Positions 15,147 through 23,019 of a stretch of 41,307 nucleotides of DNA are shown here, piece by piece (position 1 is the first letter of the stretch; each line of letters opens with the position of its first letter). The stretch comes from Minisyncoccota bacterium (GTDB taxonomy: Bacteria > Patescibacteriota > Microgenomatia > UBA1400 > PJMF01), in the NCBI GenBank assembly GCA_018646985.1, contig JABGTR010000023.1:1-41307 (forward strand), read 5' to 3'. A model generated the notes under the pieces. That model ran no database searches. It worked only from the letters and a program-made list of their open reading frames with translations, and had not been told where the DNA came from. The position numbers and the translations under genes are program-made.

Positions 15147-16277
15147 TTATTGTACACCATTGGCATTTTTGACAAACCAAGTGTTGTGTTGTTTTTGTAA
15201 GTACCCTTCTAACTCTAACAAAGAAAGGGCTGTGTTTAAATCTGAAATTTTTAATTCAAGTTGCTTGGCTAAATCATCGGTTGAAAGCGGCTGGTTTAAT
15301 AAATGCCTATATATTTTTTGTTGAAACTCATCTCTGAAACTAGGTTGGCCAATGATTGCATCAACCGGAACAACCTTGCTCCAACCCATCCCGTAAACAC
15401 CCGCTTCCTCCAAAACTTCTCGAGCAGAAGTCACTAGTCTTGCTCCCTGGTTTATCAACCATTTGGTGCCCTCACTATAACGATTGGTGATTGGACCAGG
15501 CACAGCACAAATACCTCGGCCATACTCACCTGCAAACCCAGCGGTAATATGGCTACCACTTTTTTGAGCTGCCTCAATCACTAGTGTAGCCAGTGACATC
15601 CCAGCCACAATTCTATTTCTCTCGGGGAAGTTTCCTTTATGACCACTCACCCAAGGTGGGTACTCAGTCACAAAACAATTGCCTTTAGCCAACATTTTAT
15701 CGAAGAATTTTTTGTTTCCAGCTGGATAAAGATGATTAAATCCATAACCAAGTACCCCAACTGTATAGCCATCATGGGCCACTGCTTGCTGATGAGCGCA
15801 GGTGTCTACTCCATACATGAAACCTGACACAATCGTAGCTTGTGAGGCTACTAATTCTGGAACTAATTGCTTACAAACAGTACGACCATAACCCGAAATC
15901 TTTCTGGTGCCTACTACCGCTATAGGCCTCTTATTTACCCCCTGAAGACTTCCTTTTACATACAATATTAGTGGCTTATCATCAATGTTTTTTAGTAATT
16001 TAGGGTACCTTTTATCTTCACTAGTGATGACACTAATATTTTTCTGATCTAACCACCCGATATAACTTTCGGGTGTAAAGCGTTTTTTGAAATTTCTTAA
16101 TCCTTGCTGCTGCTTACTATTTAACTTACATAACTGCCAAATTTGAGCTGGCTGCTGTTGCCAAAAGTCTTCTAGTGAAACATCTAACTCTCCTAGTTTT
16201 TTAAAAACATTCCTTAAAGTCTTTCGCCCAATCCCATCCACTGCCAAAATAGCTGCAAAAAACTGTTTATCTTCCAT
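15147..16277 (-). CDS. dprA: DNA-processing protein DprA
   Basis: 376 residues. N-terminal helix-hairpin-helix/SAM-like region (LAVDGIGRKTLRNVFKKLG), central Rossmann-like domain (RPIAVVGTRKISGYGRTVCK, IVSGFMYGVDTCAHQQAV, NRIVAGMSLATLVIEAAQ) and a C-terminal winged helix (QPLSTDDLAKQLELKISDLN). Loads RecA on incoming single-stranded DNA in natural transformation. Upstream it borders type A repeat copy A2, with a gap of 11 bp from the start codon. Confidence 0.97.
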   Translation of the reverse strand: MEDKQFFAAILAVDGIGRKTLRNVFKKLGELDVSLEDFWQQQPAQIWQLCKLNSKQQQGLRNFKKRFTPESYIGWLDQKNISVITSEDKRYPKLLKNIDDKPLILYVKGSLQGVNKRPIAVVGTRKISGYGRTVCKQLVPELVASQATIVSGFMYGVDTCAHQQAVAHDGYTVGVLGYGFNHLYPAGNKKFFDKMLAKGNCFVTEYPPWVSGHKGNFPERNRIVAGMSLATLVIEAAQKSGSHITAGFAGEYGRGICAVPGPITNRYSEGTKWLINQGARLVTSAREVLEEAGVYGMGWSKVVPVDAIIGQPSFRDEFQQKIYRHLLNQPLSTDDLAKQLELKISDLNTALSLLELEGYLQKQHNTWFVKNANGVQ

Positions 16278-16288
16278 TAGTTTAAATT

Positions 16289-16322
16289 AACCCACCAAGC
16301 CTACCGCAAGTGTAGTAAAAGT
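16289..16322 (-). repeat. Type A repeat, copy A2
   Basis: Gene direction: ACTTTTACTACACTTGCGGT AGGCTTGG..; it lies 9 nt after the higA stop and 11 nt before the dprA start. It is the right partner of A3 (17020-17053); the two are direct repeats bracketing higBA. Confidence 0.75.
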
Positions 16323-16331
16323 CCAATTAGT

Positions 16332-16631
16332 CTAAATACCAGAGAACTTCAAACTCACCCTACCACCAAATACACTAGCAAATCTTTTTAGAAAAGATAA
16401 ACTAGGGGTTGTCTGCATGTTTTCTACCCTAGAGATCACCGATTGTTTGGTATCCATTTTTAGCGCCAACTCTTTTTGAGTTAGATTATGCTTTATTCTG
16501 GCCTCTATCATCGCTTTTGCAGCCTCATACTCTGGACGAAACTCTTTTAAGAGCCTCCTATGTTCAGGATCTTTTCTCAATTCTTTTTTATGATCTTCCC
16601 AAGGATAGAGTTTTTTTAGATTTATTTTCAT
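16332..16631 (-). CDS. higA: HigA-type antitoxin (Xre family)
   Basis: 99 residues. The C-terminal half holds an HTH_3 domain (RIKHNLTQKELALKMDTKQS, then VISRVENMQTTPSLSFLKRF), the usual HigA layout for toxin-first modules. Neutralises and, with its own DNA binding, autoregulates. It lies 35 bp after the toxin and has its own promoter in that gap with a palindromic operator between the -35 and -10. The -10 is 6 nt from the ATG, so its mRNA should be leaderless. Confidence 0.93.
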   Translation of the reverse strand: MKINLKKLYPWEDHKKELRKDPEHRRLLKEFRPEYEAAKAMIEARIKHNLTQKELALKMDTKQSVISRVENMQTTPSLSFLKRFASVFGGRVSLKFSGI

Positions 16632-16637
16632 AATTAG

Positions 16638-16666
16638 AAAATATCACAATTTTGCGATAAAAACAA
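16638..16666 (-). promoter_or_regulatory. Internal antitoxin promoter with operator in the spacer
   Basis: Minus strand TTGTTT (16661-16666), 17-bp spacer, TATTTT (16638-16643). The spacer holds the near-perfect dyad ATCGCAAAATTGTGAT (16643-16658; one mismatched pair). The ATG follows 6 nt after the -10. Confidence 0.6.
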
Positions 16667-17008
16667 CTAGTTTTCTACCTCTCTGAGTCTCTGTAGTGCT
16701 ACTCCAATTTCTTTCTCTGGAGTTCTTTGCGTTTTCTTTATAAATCCATGTAAGATTACAAAATATCCTTGTAAATATGCTGTGTAGAATATTCTAATTG
16801 TTCTTTTTGATCTAACTCTTAATTCCCACAATGATGTATTTCTAATTTTTTTAGTATGAGGCATGCCTATTTGAGAGCCATATTCTTCTAGCAATTTGAG
16901 CAAGTAATCTACTTTTATTTTTTCTCTTGGCTCCAGAGAGTTAATGAAATCAACAGTTGGCCTCTTTCCTGATTTTGATAAGTAATAATAAATTTTAAAA
17001 ACAGACAC
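16667..17008 (-). CDS. higB: HigB/RelE-type toxin (phage Gp49-like)
   Basis: About 113 residues from GTG 17008; the track's 17029 start is a TTG inside repeat A3. VFKIYYYLSKSGKRPTVDFI begins a RelE-fold mRNA interferase, with GMPHTKKIRNTSLWELRVRS and TIRIFYTAYLQGYFVILHGF following. This pattern matches Gp49-like HigB toxins, which cleave mRNA on the ribosome. A GATACT box 6 nt before the GTG would again give a leaderless message. Repeat A3 overlaps the region just upstream. Confidence 0.9.
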   Translation of the reverse strand: MSVFKIYYYLSKSGKRPTVDFINSLEPREKIKVDYLLKLLEEYGSQIGMPHTKKIRNTSLWELRVRSKRTIRIFYTAYLQGYFVILHGFIKKTQRTPEKEIGVALQRLREVEN

Positions 17009-17019
17009 AAAAAGAGTAT

Positions 17020-17053
17020 CTAAAACCAAGCCTAACTCAAGCGTAGTAAAAGT
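17020..17053 (-). repeat. Type A repeat, copy A3
   Basis: Gene direction: ACTTTTACTACGCTTGAGTT AGGCTTGG.., 9 nt after the stop of 17063..18202 and just upstream of higB. It shares long blocks with A2: identical ACTTTTACTAC, CTTG and TAGGCTTGGT. It contains GTTAGGC, which fits the integron core GTTRRRY, but no matching partner site at attC length is seen. Confidence 0.75.
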
Positions 17054-17062
17054 GAAAATAGT

Positions 17063-18202
17063 TTAAACAGATTCTGTTTCAGAGGTAATTTTTGCAAATG
17101 ATTTCTCAAGACTAATAAGATTCTGTAGAACCAGAGCATCTGTCATCGCTTTATTTGGTCCATGCCCTGGCCCATAAATGACAAACTCTGCTGCTGTTAA
17201 TAATGAAAGAACTTTCACATCAACTGCCTCTAGCATTGAAAGCAAATAAGCAGCGTGGTAAATCTTGCCTACCTGATTAATTAAAGATGTATCAGCCCAA
17301 AAATTATGCTCCTGCCCTGATATTTTTAAAATGCCAGAAAAGATACCTGCAACTCTACTAAAAATACCTCGATGAGGACTGACTTTTTCTGAAAGATCTT
17401 GATAGCCTTGATATGGAGAAAACTCATCTAACATATTAGTTTGCATCCATTTTCCAGCTTGTTTAACCCGCTCTTCTTCTCTGGTTATATATTTGCAAAA
17501 ATTAGCTAACATATTCCATGTTTGATTAAGATCACCTTGATACTTACCTATAAGGTGAGTAATGGCTAATGAAAGGGACTGAGGCTCACCAGCTTCAGCT
17601 GCAGTCTGCTCATACAAATCAGCAAGCTCTAAATAAATTGGCTCATTCTGGTCATCAATACTCTCTAAACCCATTTTTCTAAAACCAGCACTGTTAACAT
17701 AGCCATAAGCATCGCCAATTTTAAGCTTGACTTGAGGTTCAACTTTAGAAAAAACTAAAGACCTTAAAACTGTAATTAGTACTCCCTTAGCATCTAATTT
17801 TCCTTTTAAGTTTAGTTTAGTAACATAACCAATTGCTTCACGAAGTGTTTTTCCCAATAACTGTGGACCTAATTTTTCTGCATATGGAATTGAGTCTAGT
17901 TCTTCTTTAGTTAACTCCTCATTTAGCATTTCTTTAAACTTTTCTAAGGTCAAAAACCCTTCTAAGCGCTGGTATTGGAGTGGAGTCTCTGGGTTCTCTG
18001 CTTGAAACTGAGCAATTCCTTCACCAATAACATCAGAAAAACTACGGAATTTTGGATTTTCTTTAAAAGAAGGCTTCTCTTCTCGTCTTATGGCATGATC
18101 AGTGCGAGCTATCCATAAATTAACGCGAGCAATTAACCCTAATAGGTCGTGAGCAAACTTGTCACTCCCCTCATGTTCATGATTGCTGTTTATTTCATTC
18201 AT
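17063..18202 (-). CDS. 379-residue protein of unknown function after PBP2
   Basis: No recognised family. Mostly helical, soluble, without signal or clear membrane segments; a mildly hydrophobic run occurs near the end (AAYLLSMLEAVDVKVLSLL). It begins 11 bp after the PBP2 stop, so it is probably the last gene of the mre operon and may work with cell-wall synthesis. A type A repeat directly follows its stop codon. Confidence 0.8.
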   Translation of the reverse strand: MNEINSNHEHEGSDKFAHDLLGLIARVNLWIARTDHAIRREEKPSFKENPKFRSFSDVIGEGIAQFQAENPETPLQYQRLEGFLTLEKFKEMLNEELTKEELDSIPYAEKLGPQLLGKTLREAIGYVTKLNLKGKLDAKGVLITVLRSLVFSKVEPQVKLKIGDAYGYVNSAGFRKMGLESIDDQNEPIYLELADLYEQTAAEAGEPQSLSLAITHLIGKYQGDLNQTWNMLANFCKYITREEERVKQAGKWMQTNMLDEFSPYQGYQDLSEKVSPHRGIFSRVAGIFSGILKISGQEHNFWADTSLINQVGKIYHAAYLLSMLEAVDVKVLSLLTAAEFVIYGPGHGPNKAMTDALVLQNLISLEKSFAKITSETESV

Positions 18203-18213
18203 ATTAAAGTCGC

Positions 18214-20007
18214 CTACTTCCCATACATCCAGTCTACAATCTCTTTTGCCACCTCACCAGCATCGCGAGAACCTTCTTTAAAAGGATTATCTTCGTCACT
18301 CTCTACCAGGACTGTAATGACGATCTTCTCTGGAAAACCAGCTTCCTTAACCTGTTTTATCCAAGCCCGGTGGTGCTCATCATCATCTCTGCCGACCACA
18401 TCCTTCAGTCCAGCTGTACCCATCGTCATCGTTAGCCAAGCATGCGTCTTTCTATAACCTTTCTCATCTGCTCCACCAAACTCAGAAGTGCCAGTTTTAC
18501 AAGCCACCGCTCCATTCTTAATCTGCTGCTGAGCGTTCATCTCCTCATCTCGATAAATTTCATTGTGAGGGAAAAATGGGTAGGCTGTCCCACCACTAGA
18601 ACAAGCATCTAACATCCCCAGGAGCACCAACTCCAGGTTTTCATCAGCTATCCCCAACTCACTACAGTCAGCATGATCTTTCTTGAGCAACGTCGGCTGA
18701 CAAAGGGTGCCATGGTTGGCAATCGCCTGAGTCATCTGACCCACTTGAAGTGGAGTAACTAAAATGTCACCCTGACCAATCCCCATATGAAAAGTGTTCC
18801 CCAAATACCAAGGCTCGCCAATGACTCTTTCTTTCCAAGATGGGTCAGGAACTACCCCAGCAGTTTCACCCAACAACTCAATTTTAGTAACCTGACCAAA
18901 ACCAAATAGACGTGCAAACTCAGCTAATTTATTTGGCCCCAGCCACTCAGCTACCTTATAAAAATAAATATCATTACTCCTAGATAGAGATCTTTGCAAA
19001 CTAATTTCACCCTCTGTTCTACCATATTGAGTGTAATACCAGTTAGCATATTCGTATTCACCCACCCTCAACACACCCTCATCTAAAACTACTGTTTGCG
19101 CATCAATTACCGCCTCTTCCAACCCGCCTAGAGCTGTGACTAACTTGAAAACTGATCCAGGCGGATAAGCACCACTTAGACTTCTATTAAAAAATATTTG
19201 CAAAGGATTACTCAATAAATCTTGAAGCTGTTGCTGGCGTTGCCTCTCTAAAATCACATCAGTCAACCGAGTGCTAAGCACATTGGCGTCAAAACTTGGA
19301 CTGCTTAACAAAGTTAAGACTTCACTATTACTAGCATCCATAATGACTACCGCTCCCGCTTGCCCTCCCAATGACTCCAAAGATGCTTTAGACAAATATG
19401 GATCAAGTGAGGTGGCAATATTCTGACCAATTTGGCCAGCATTTTTAGATATTAATCGCTGACGTTTTCCCAAAGCATTTATTTCATAAACTTCAGATGC
19501 AGCCTGTCCCCGGAGCCGCTGATCAAAAATCTTTTCTAATCCCATCTTGCCAATCACGTCACTCACCTTCAAAGAATTGTCTTCAATTAAATTATCTTTG
19601 GTGACAGGACCAACATATCCCAAAACATGAGCTACCGACTCTGGAAAACGATAATCTCTCTCTAAACCATATCGGACTTGAGCACTATCAGTTGCCAATA
19701 ACTGCAAAGCTTCTTCCCTAGAAATCGAGGTAGTTTTAGGATGCAGCGTCGTTGGATCATCAGTTTTCAAATAAACCCGCTTATTCCAGACCAATGACTG
19801 CTGGTATCGATCAAAAAAAACTCCTCTTTGAGCAGGAAGCTGAATGGTAAAGTAACGATTGTCATTTGCCAAATCTAAAAAATAATGACCTCTAAACAAC
19901 TGGATATCTACTAATCTGGCAAAAATTAACAAGAAAAAAAATAATATTCCCAATATAAACCAGCCCACACGAGTTGAAAAATGATAGTGTTGAACTAAAT
20001 TTCTCAT
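18214..20007 (-). CDS. mrdA: Penicillin-binding protein 2 (peptidoglycan transpeptidase)
   Basis: 597 residues from ATG 20007, preferred over the track's TTG 20037 because this ATG overlaps the mreD stop as ATGA. One N-terminal membrane anchor (VGWFILGILFFFLLIFARLV), then the dimerisation domain, then the transpeptidase with SVFK (PPGSVFKLVTALGG), SRSN and KTGT (ACKTGTSEFGG). Cross-links elongating peptidoglycan with the Mre complex. No RodA gene is in the window. Confidence 0.97.
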   Translation of the reverse strand: MRNLVQHYHFSTRVGWFILGILFFFLLIFARLVDIQLFRGHYFLDLANDNRYFTIQLPAQRGVFFDRYQQSLVWNKRVYLKTDDPTTLHPKTTSISREEALQLLATDSAQVRYGLERDYRFPESVAHVLGYVGPVTKDNLIEDNSLKVSDVIGKMGLEKIFDQRLRGQAASEVYEINALGKRQRLISKNAGQIGQNIATSLDPYLSKASLESLGGQAGAVVIMDASNSEVLTLLSSPSFDANVLSTRLTDVILERQRQQQLQDLLSNPLQIFFNRSLSGAYPPGSVFKLVTALGGLEEAVIDAQTVVLDEGVLRVGEYEYANWYYTQYGRTEGEISLQRSLSRSNDIYFYKVAEWLGPNKLAEFARLFGFGQVTKIELLGETAGVVPDPSWKERVIGEPWYLGNTFHMGIGQGDILVTPLQVGQMTQAIANHGTLCQPTLLKKDHADCSELGIADENLELVLLGMLDACSSGGTAYPFFPHNEIYRDEEMNAQQQIKNGAVACKTGTSEFGGADEKGYRKTHAWLTMTMGTAGLKDVVGRDDDEHHRAWIKQVKEAGFPEKIVITVLVESDEDNPFKEGSRDAGEVAKEIVDWMYGK

Positions 20008-20423
20008 CTTAAGTAAAATCGATGTCTCTTTAACCAAATAATAGCCACAAAAACTGCCGCCAGCCCATAAATTAATTGCTGCATAGATATCTGTCCAAAG
20101 CTTAAAATTACTATCGCCACTGAACCAATCATGCTGCCAATAGTTAACCTGATAATATAGCTGGGAAATAATTTTTTAGCATAATTTAACCAAATATAGC
20201 TGAAACTTATTACTAGCCATGAAAAAGAAAATGGTAGCATAAATAAAACAGCCATCATCATCCCCACTATCACCAACAATCCCCACCGCCAACCCTGATC
20301 TAAACGACTCGCATAAAGACTGGTCAATATAATAGTTATCACTGGCAAACCTATCACCCTTTCAAACAACCCAACTAATATAATTAAGAGTAATCTGATC
20401 AACCATCTCCCCCAATAAATCAT
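20004..20423 (-). CDS. mreD: MreD-like rod-shape membrane protein
   Basis: 139 residues, almost all hydrophobic: about four or five membrane segments (e.g. WGLLVIVGMMMAVLFMLPFS). Identity rests on its place between mreC and PBP2 and its size and topology, as is usual for the poorly conserved MreD family. Overlaps both neighbours by 4 bp (ATGA). Confidence 0.85.
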   Translation of the reverse strand: MIYWGRWLIRLLLIILVGLFERVIGLPVITIILTSLYASRLDQGWRWGLLVIVGMMMAVLFMLPFSFSWLVISFSYIWLNYAKKLFPSYIIRLTIGSMIGSVAIVILSFGQISMQQLIYGLAAVFVAIIWLKRHRFYLR

Positions 20424-21193
20424 TGAATGACCTCCACTATCGATGCTTCATAAAAAGATACTTTTTGAGTTAAAATTGCCTCTTTGACTGGAGCTGATGG
20501 CTGATCAATAATCTGCTGTACTTGGCCAAGTATTAGCTGAGGGTGGATCTGTTCCTGACCAACTGTCACTACCAGCTCGCCAATTGAAAGTTGAGCCTCT
20601 TTAGGAATTTCAGTTAATAAAATATTTTTCCCATTTCCCACCACTAGACCACTAACACCACTCTCTGTCTTGGCTAAAATTGATGTCTTATTATCTTGAG
20701 CTAGCAAACCAACTACTGACTGGTGGTCAGAAATAGACCTAATTACACCCACTAACATCTCGGCAACTAAAACTGGTTGGCCCACCCTAACATTATCAGC
20801 TTTGCCAATACTGATACTAGGCTGCCCTCGAGAAATTATCGGAACTGCAATTTTCATTGGAGTTTCTTTTTCTTGAACTTGAAGAAGTTGACGCAATTCA
20901 TTGTTCTCTGATTCTAAATATTCCAATTCTAAAATTCTAGCTAGAGATAAACTGTAAGCTTGCTCTAATTCTTTTACTTGTTGCGAGGCATTAAGACTAC
21001 TTTTCAATAAAACTAAAGGCTGATTGGCAGCTGCTACGATTTGGTCGACTCTAATTAAAGCTGGCTGAGACCCACGCTCAAAAAATGATATTACTGGCTG
21101 CACCAAACCCAACCATTCACCAAAAAATATAATTATAAATACCGCAATTACCAAACCTAGCTCAAGCCAAATCTTTTGGTAACTATTCACCAT
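20420..21193 (-). CDS. mreC: Rod-shape-determining protein MreC
   Basis: 257 residues: an N-terminal membrane anchor (IWLELGLVIAVFIIIFFGEW), a coiled coil (NASQQVKELEQAYSLSLARI LELEYLESENNELRQLL, given here in two parts) and the periplasmic-type beta domain (MKIAVPIISRGQPSISIGKA). It links the cytoplasmic MreB and PBP2. Starts 11 bp inside the mreB end. Confidence 0.95.
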   Translation of the reverse strand: MVNSYQKIWLELGLVIAVFIIIFFGEWLGLVQPVISFFERGSQPALIRVDQIVAAANQPLVLLKSSLNASQQVKELEQAYSLSLARILELEYLESENNELRQLLQVQEKETPMKIAVPIISRGQPSISIGKADNVRVGQPVLVAEMLVGVIRSISDHQSVVGLLAQDNKTSILAKTESGVSGLVVGNGKNILLTEIPKEAQLSIGELVVTVGQEQIHPQLILGQVQQIIDQPSAPVKEAILTQKVSFYEASIVEVIQ

Positions 21194-22232
21194 AATCTAA
21201 TCCCTTCACTACATCTAGCGCTGGAGAGGTGGAGATAATTACTGGCATTTGCAAATTTTTCTTAATCAGATCTTGCCATCCCAATAGCTGACTTCCATTG
21301 CCTGTTAAGTAAAACCCTTGCTCCTGGAGCTGAGTCATCACCTCTGGTGGTAACTCATTAATGACAATATTTAGTTCTGATAAAAGTGATTCCATTAGAC
21401 TAATAAAGTGCTGTTCAAATATCTTAGCCTCCACTCTAGTCACCTTCACCAATCCAAGCTGAGCATCTTTCCCCCTGACAGTCATCATTGAAGAAGTTGA
21501 GAGTTGATGTTTGATCTGTTGTGCCACTCCCCAGCTAATTTGAAGCTCATACTCGGTCAAAACCTGATCGATTATAGTTTGTGTAAAAGTATTCCCCACC
21601 ACACCATTAATATTAAACCCTTTAAGTAATTGCTGGCCAATAAATATACCCACATCTACAGTCTCTGCTCCAAAATCAATTACACCGTGACTCTGAGTAA
21701 TTTTTTTAAAAGAAGGTAGCGAGGCAACTACTTCTGTCTTACTAACTATTTTTTTTACTTTAAACCCCACCCTCTCTAAAACCTGACGCATTTGTTCTTT
21801 TTCTAAAGGAGAGGCATTGACGGGTAAGGCCGTACCACAATACGCCAACAACCAAGGAGAAATTTTTTTCTGTTGCTGCAACTCATCTAAGACTGCTCTC
21901 AGGTAATAAACCGCATAATCTAGCTCAGCAACAACACCTCTTTGAATAGGATTAATTAACTTGATGTAAGCTGGAGTTTTTCCCCGTAATGCGGCTGCTT
22001 TATTGCCTACCGCCACTACCACCTGTAAGCCGGTGTGCCAGGCTATGACTGTAGGCTGATCCCAAACTAATTTATGATTAACCATTAGCCGAGTTTGGCT
22101 TGAGCCAAAATCCAGACTCAAGTTTATCTTCAGTTTTCTAAACAAGAAATTAGTATTAGGTATTAATCCCGCAAACCAGCTCATATTAGTCACCAGTTTA
22201 ACATAAAGAGAATGTAAAAAATCACTAGTCAA
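21183..22232 (-). CDS. mreB: Divergent MreB actin-like protein
   Basis: 349 residues. Actin-fold signatures: phosphate 1 INLSLDFGSSQTRLMV, the MreB motif VGNKAAALRGKTPAYIKLI followed by NPIQRGVVAELDYAVYYLR, phosphate 2 HGVIDFGAETVDVGIFI, and a final GNGSQLLGW. Sequence is far from textbook MreB; FtsA/PilM-like proteins were considered, but the operon (mreC, mreD, PBP2) decides. An extra N-terminal stretch of about 35 residues precedes the fold. The 22232 start is a TTG overlapping the upstream gene; ATG 22184 is an alternative. Confidence 0.88.
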   Translation of the reverse strand: MTSDFLHSLYVKLVTNMSWFAGLIPNTNFLFRKLKINLSLDFGSSQTRLMVNHKLVWDQPTVIAWHTGLQVVVAVGNKAAALRGKTPAYIKLINPIQRGVVAELDYAVYYLRAVLDELQQQKKISPWLLAYCGTALPVNASPLEKEQMRQVLERVGFKVKKIVSKTEVVASLPSFKKITQSHGVIDFGAETVDVGIFIGQQLLKGFNINGVVGNTFTQTIIDQVLTEYELQISWGVAQQIKHQLSTSSMMTVRGKDAQLGLVKVTRVEAKIFEQHFISLMESLLSELNIVINELPPEVMTQLQEQGFYLTGNGSQLLGWQDLIKKNLQMPVIISTSPALDVVKGLDYGE

Positions 22233-22890
22233 TATTCATTGAATTGAGCAGCTCAGCGGCTTGATGCCACTTATCTTCCTTAGCCAATCGATCAGCTTCA
22301 TCAATCTTCGTCAAAAACTCTGATTTACCAATATGGTATTCGCGCATCCCAGACACGCGTTCCCAGAACATATCTTCTTTGAGCTCTAAAGCTTTTTCAA
22401 GCATAATCTCTTCTAAATCAGGAATTAATTTCTCTAGATAAACCACCATCTCTTCCTGAACATCTTGATTATCGCCCTTGGACATCATCTGTCGCAGTTT
22501 AGTCATCTCCTCATCAGAAACAAGCATTTTGACATCAGTCTCAATAAAATCTTCCCAAATTACTTGCTGCAGTTCATCTAAAAATGCCTCTTTCTCATTA
22601 TCATCACTATTATCAACTCCTAAAAGATAAAAGATATTTTGATCTTGAAGAGATTCAACTCCTTCAACTTCTTCAGCTTTGGGAGAAATTGGGGGTACTG
22701 ATACCGGATTTGGTGTTGAGATAACTGGGGCTGGAACGACTGGTGCTGAAGTAGGTGTTGGAGGCGTGGAAGTTGGCATCGCTGGGGGCTGATAATCGTC
22801 TACGTAAGAATTATCAGTTGGAGAAGTTACTTGAGGCTCTGCTGGCTTGAGATCAGAAACATGGGGCTGGGCTGGCTGTTGAGTGATCAT
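22225..22890 (-). CDS. Pro-rich protein with a C-terminal CPR-type helical domain
   Basis: 221 residues. Residues 1-75 are Pro/Thr/Val-rich and disordered (PPAMPTSTPPTPTSAPVVPA). The rest is an acidic helical domain (QNIFYLLGVDNSDDNEKEAF, VSDEEMTKLRQMMSKGDNQD) that resembles DUF5663, a domain common in CPR genomes (recalled, not searched). The end is a TPR-like helical pair (DEADRLAKEDKWHQAAELLN). First gene of the mre operon, overlapping mreB by 8 bp. Confidence 0.7.
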   Translation of the reverse strand: MITQQPAQPHVSDLKPAEPQVTSPTDNSYVDDYQPPAMPTSTPPTPTSAPVVPAPVISTPNPVSVPPISPKAEEVEGVESLQDQNIFYLLGVDNSDDNEKEAFLDELQQVIWEDFIETDVKMLVSDEEMTKLRQMMSKGDNQDVQEEMVVYLEKLIPDLEEIMLEKALELKEDMFWERVSGMREYHIGKSEFLTKIDEADRLAKEDKWHQAAELLNSMNID

Positions 22891-23006
22891 AAATTCCTTT
22901 AACTATATAAATTCTCTACTAATAGAGTTAACTGTAATATATCAAGCACCACCACTATTAGTGAACACCAATATTTACCGAAGATGCGATCTGGTTTAAA
23001 GGTATG

Positions 23007-23012
23007 TATACT
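23007..23012 (+). promoter_or_regulatory. -10 box setting a leaderless GTG start
   Basis: TATACT followed after 7 nt by GTG (23020). It lies inside the track's ORF start region, arguing that translation begins at 23020, not 22984. Confidence 0.4.
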
Positions 23013-23019
23013 ATTTATT

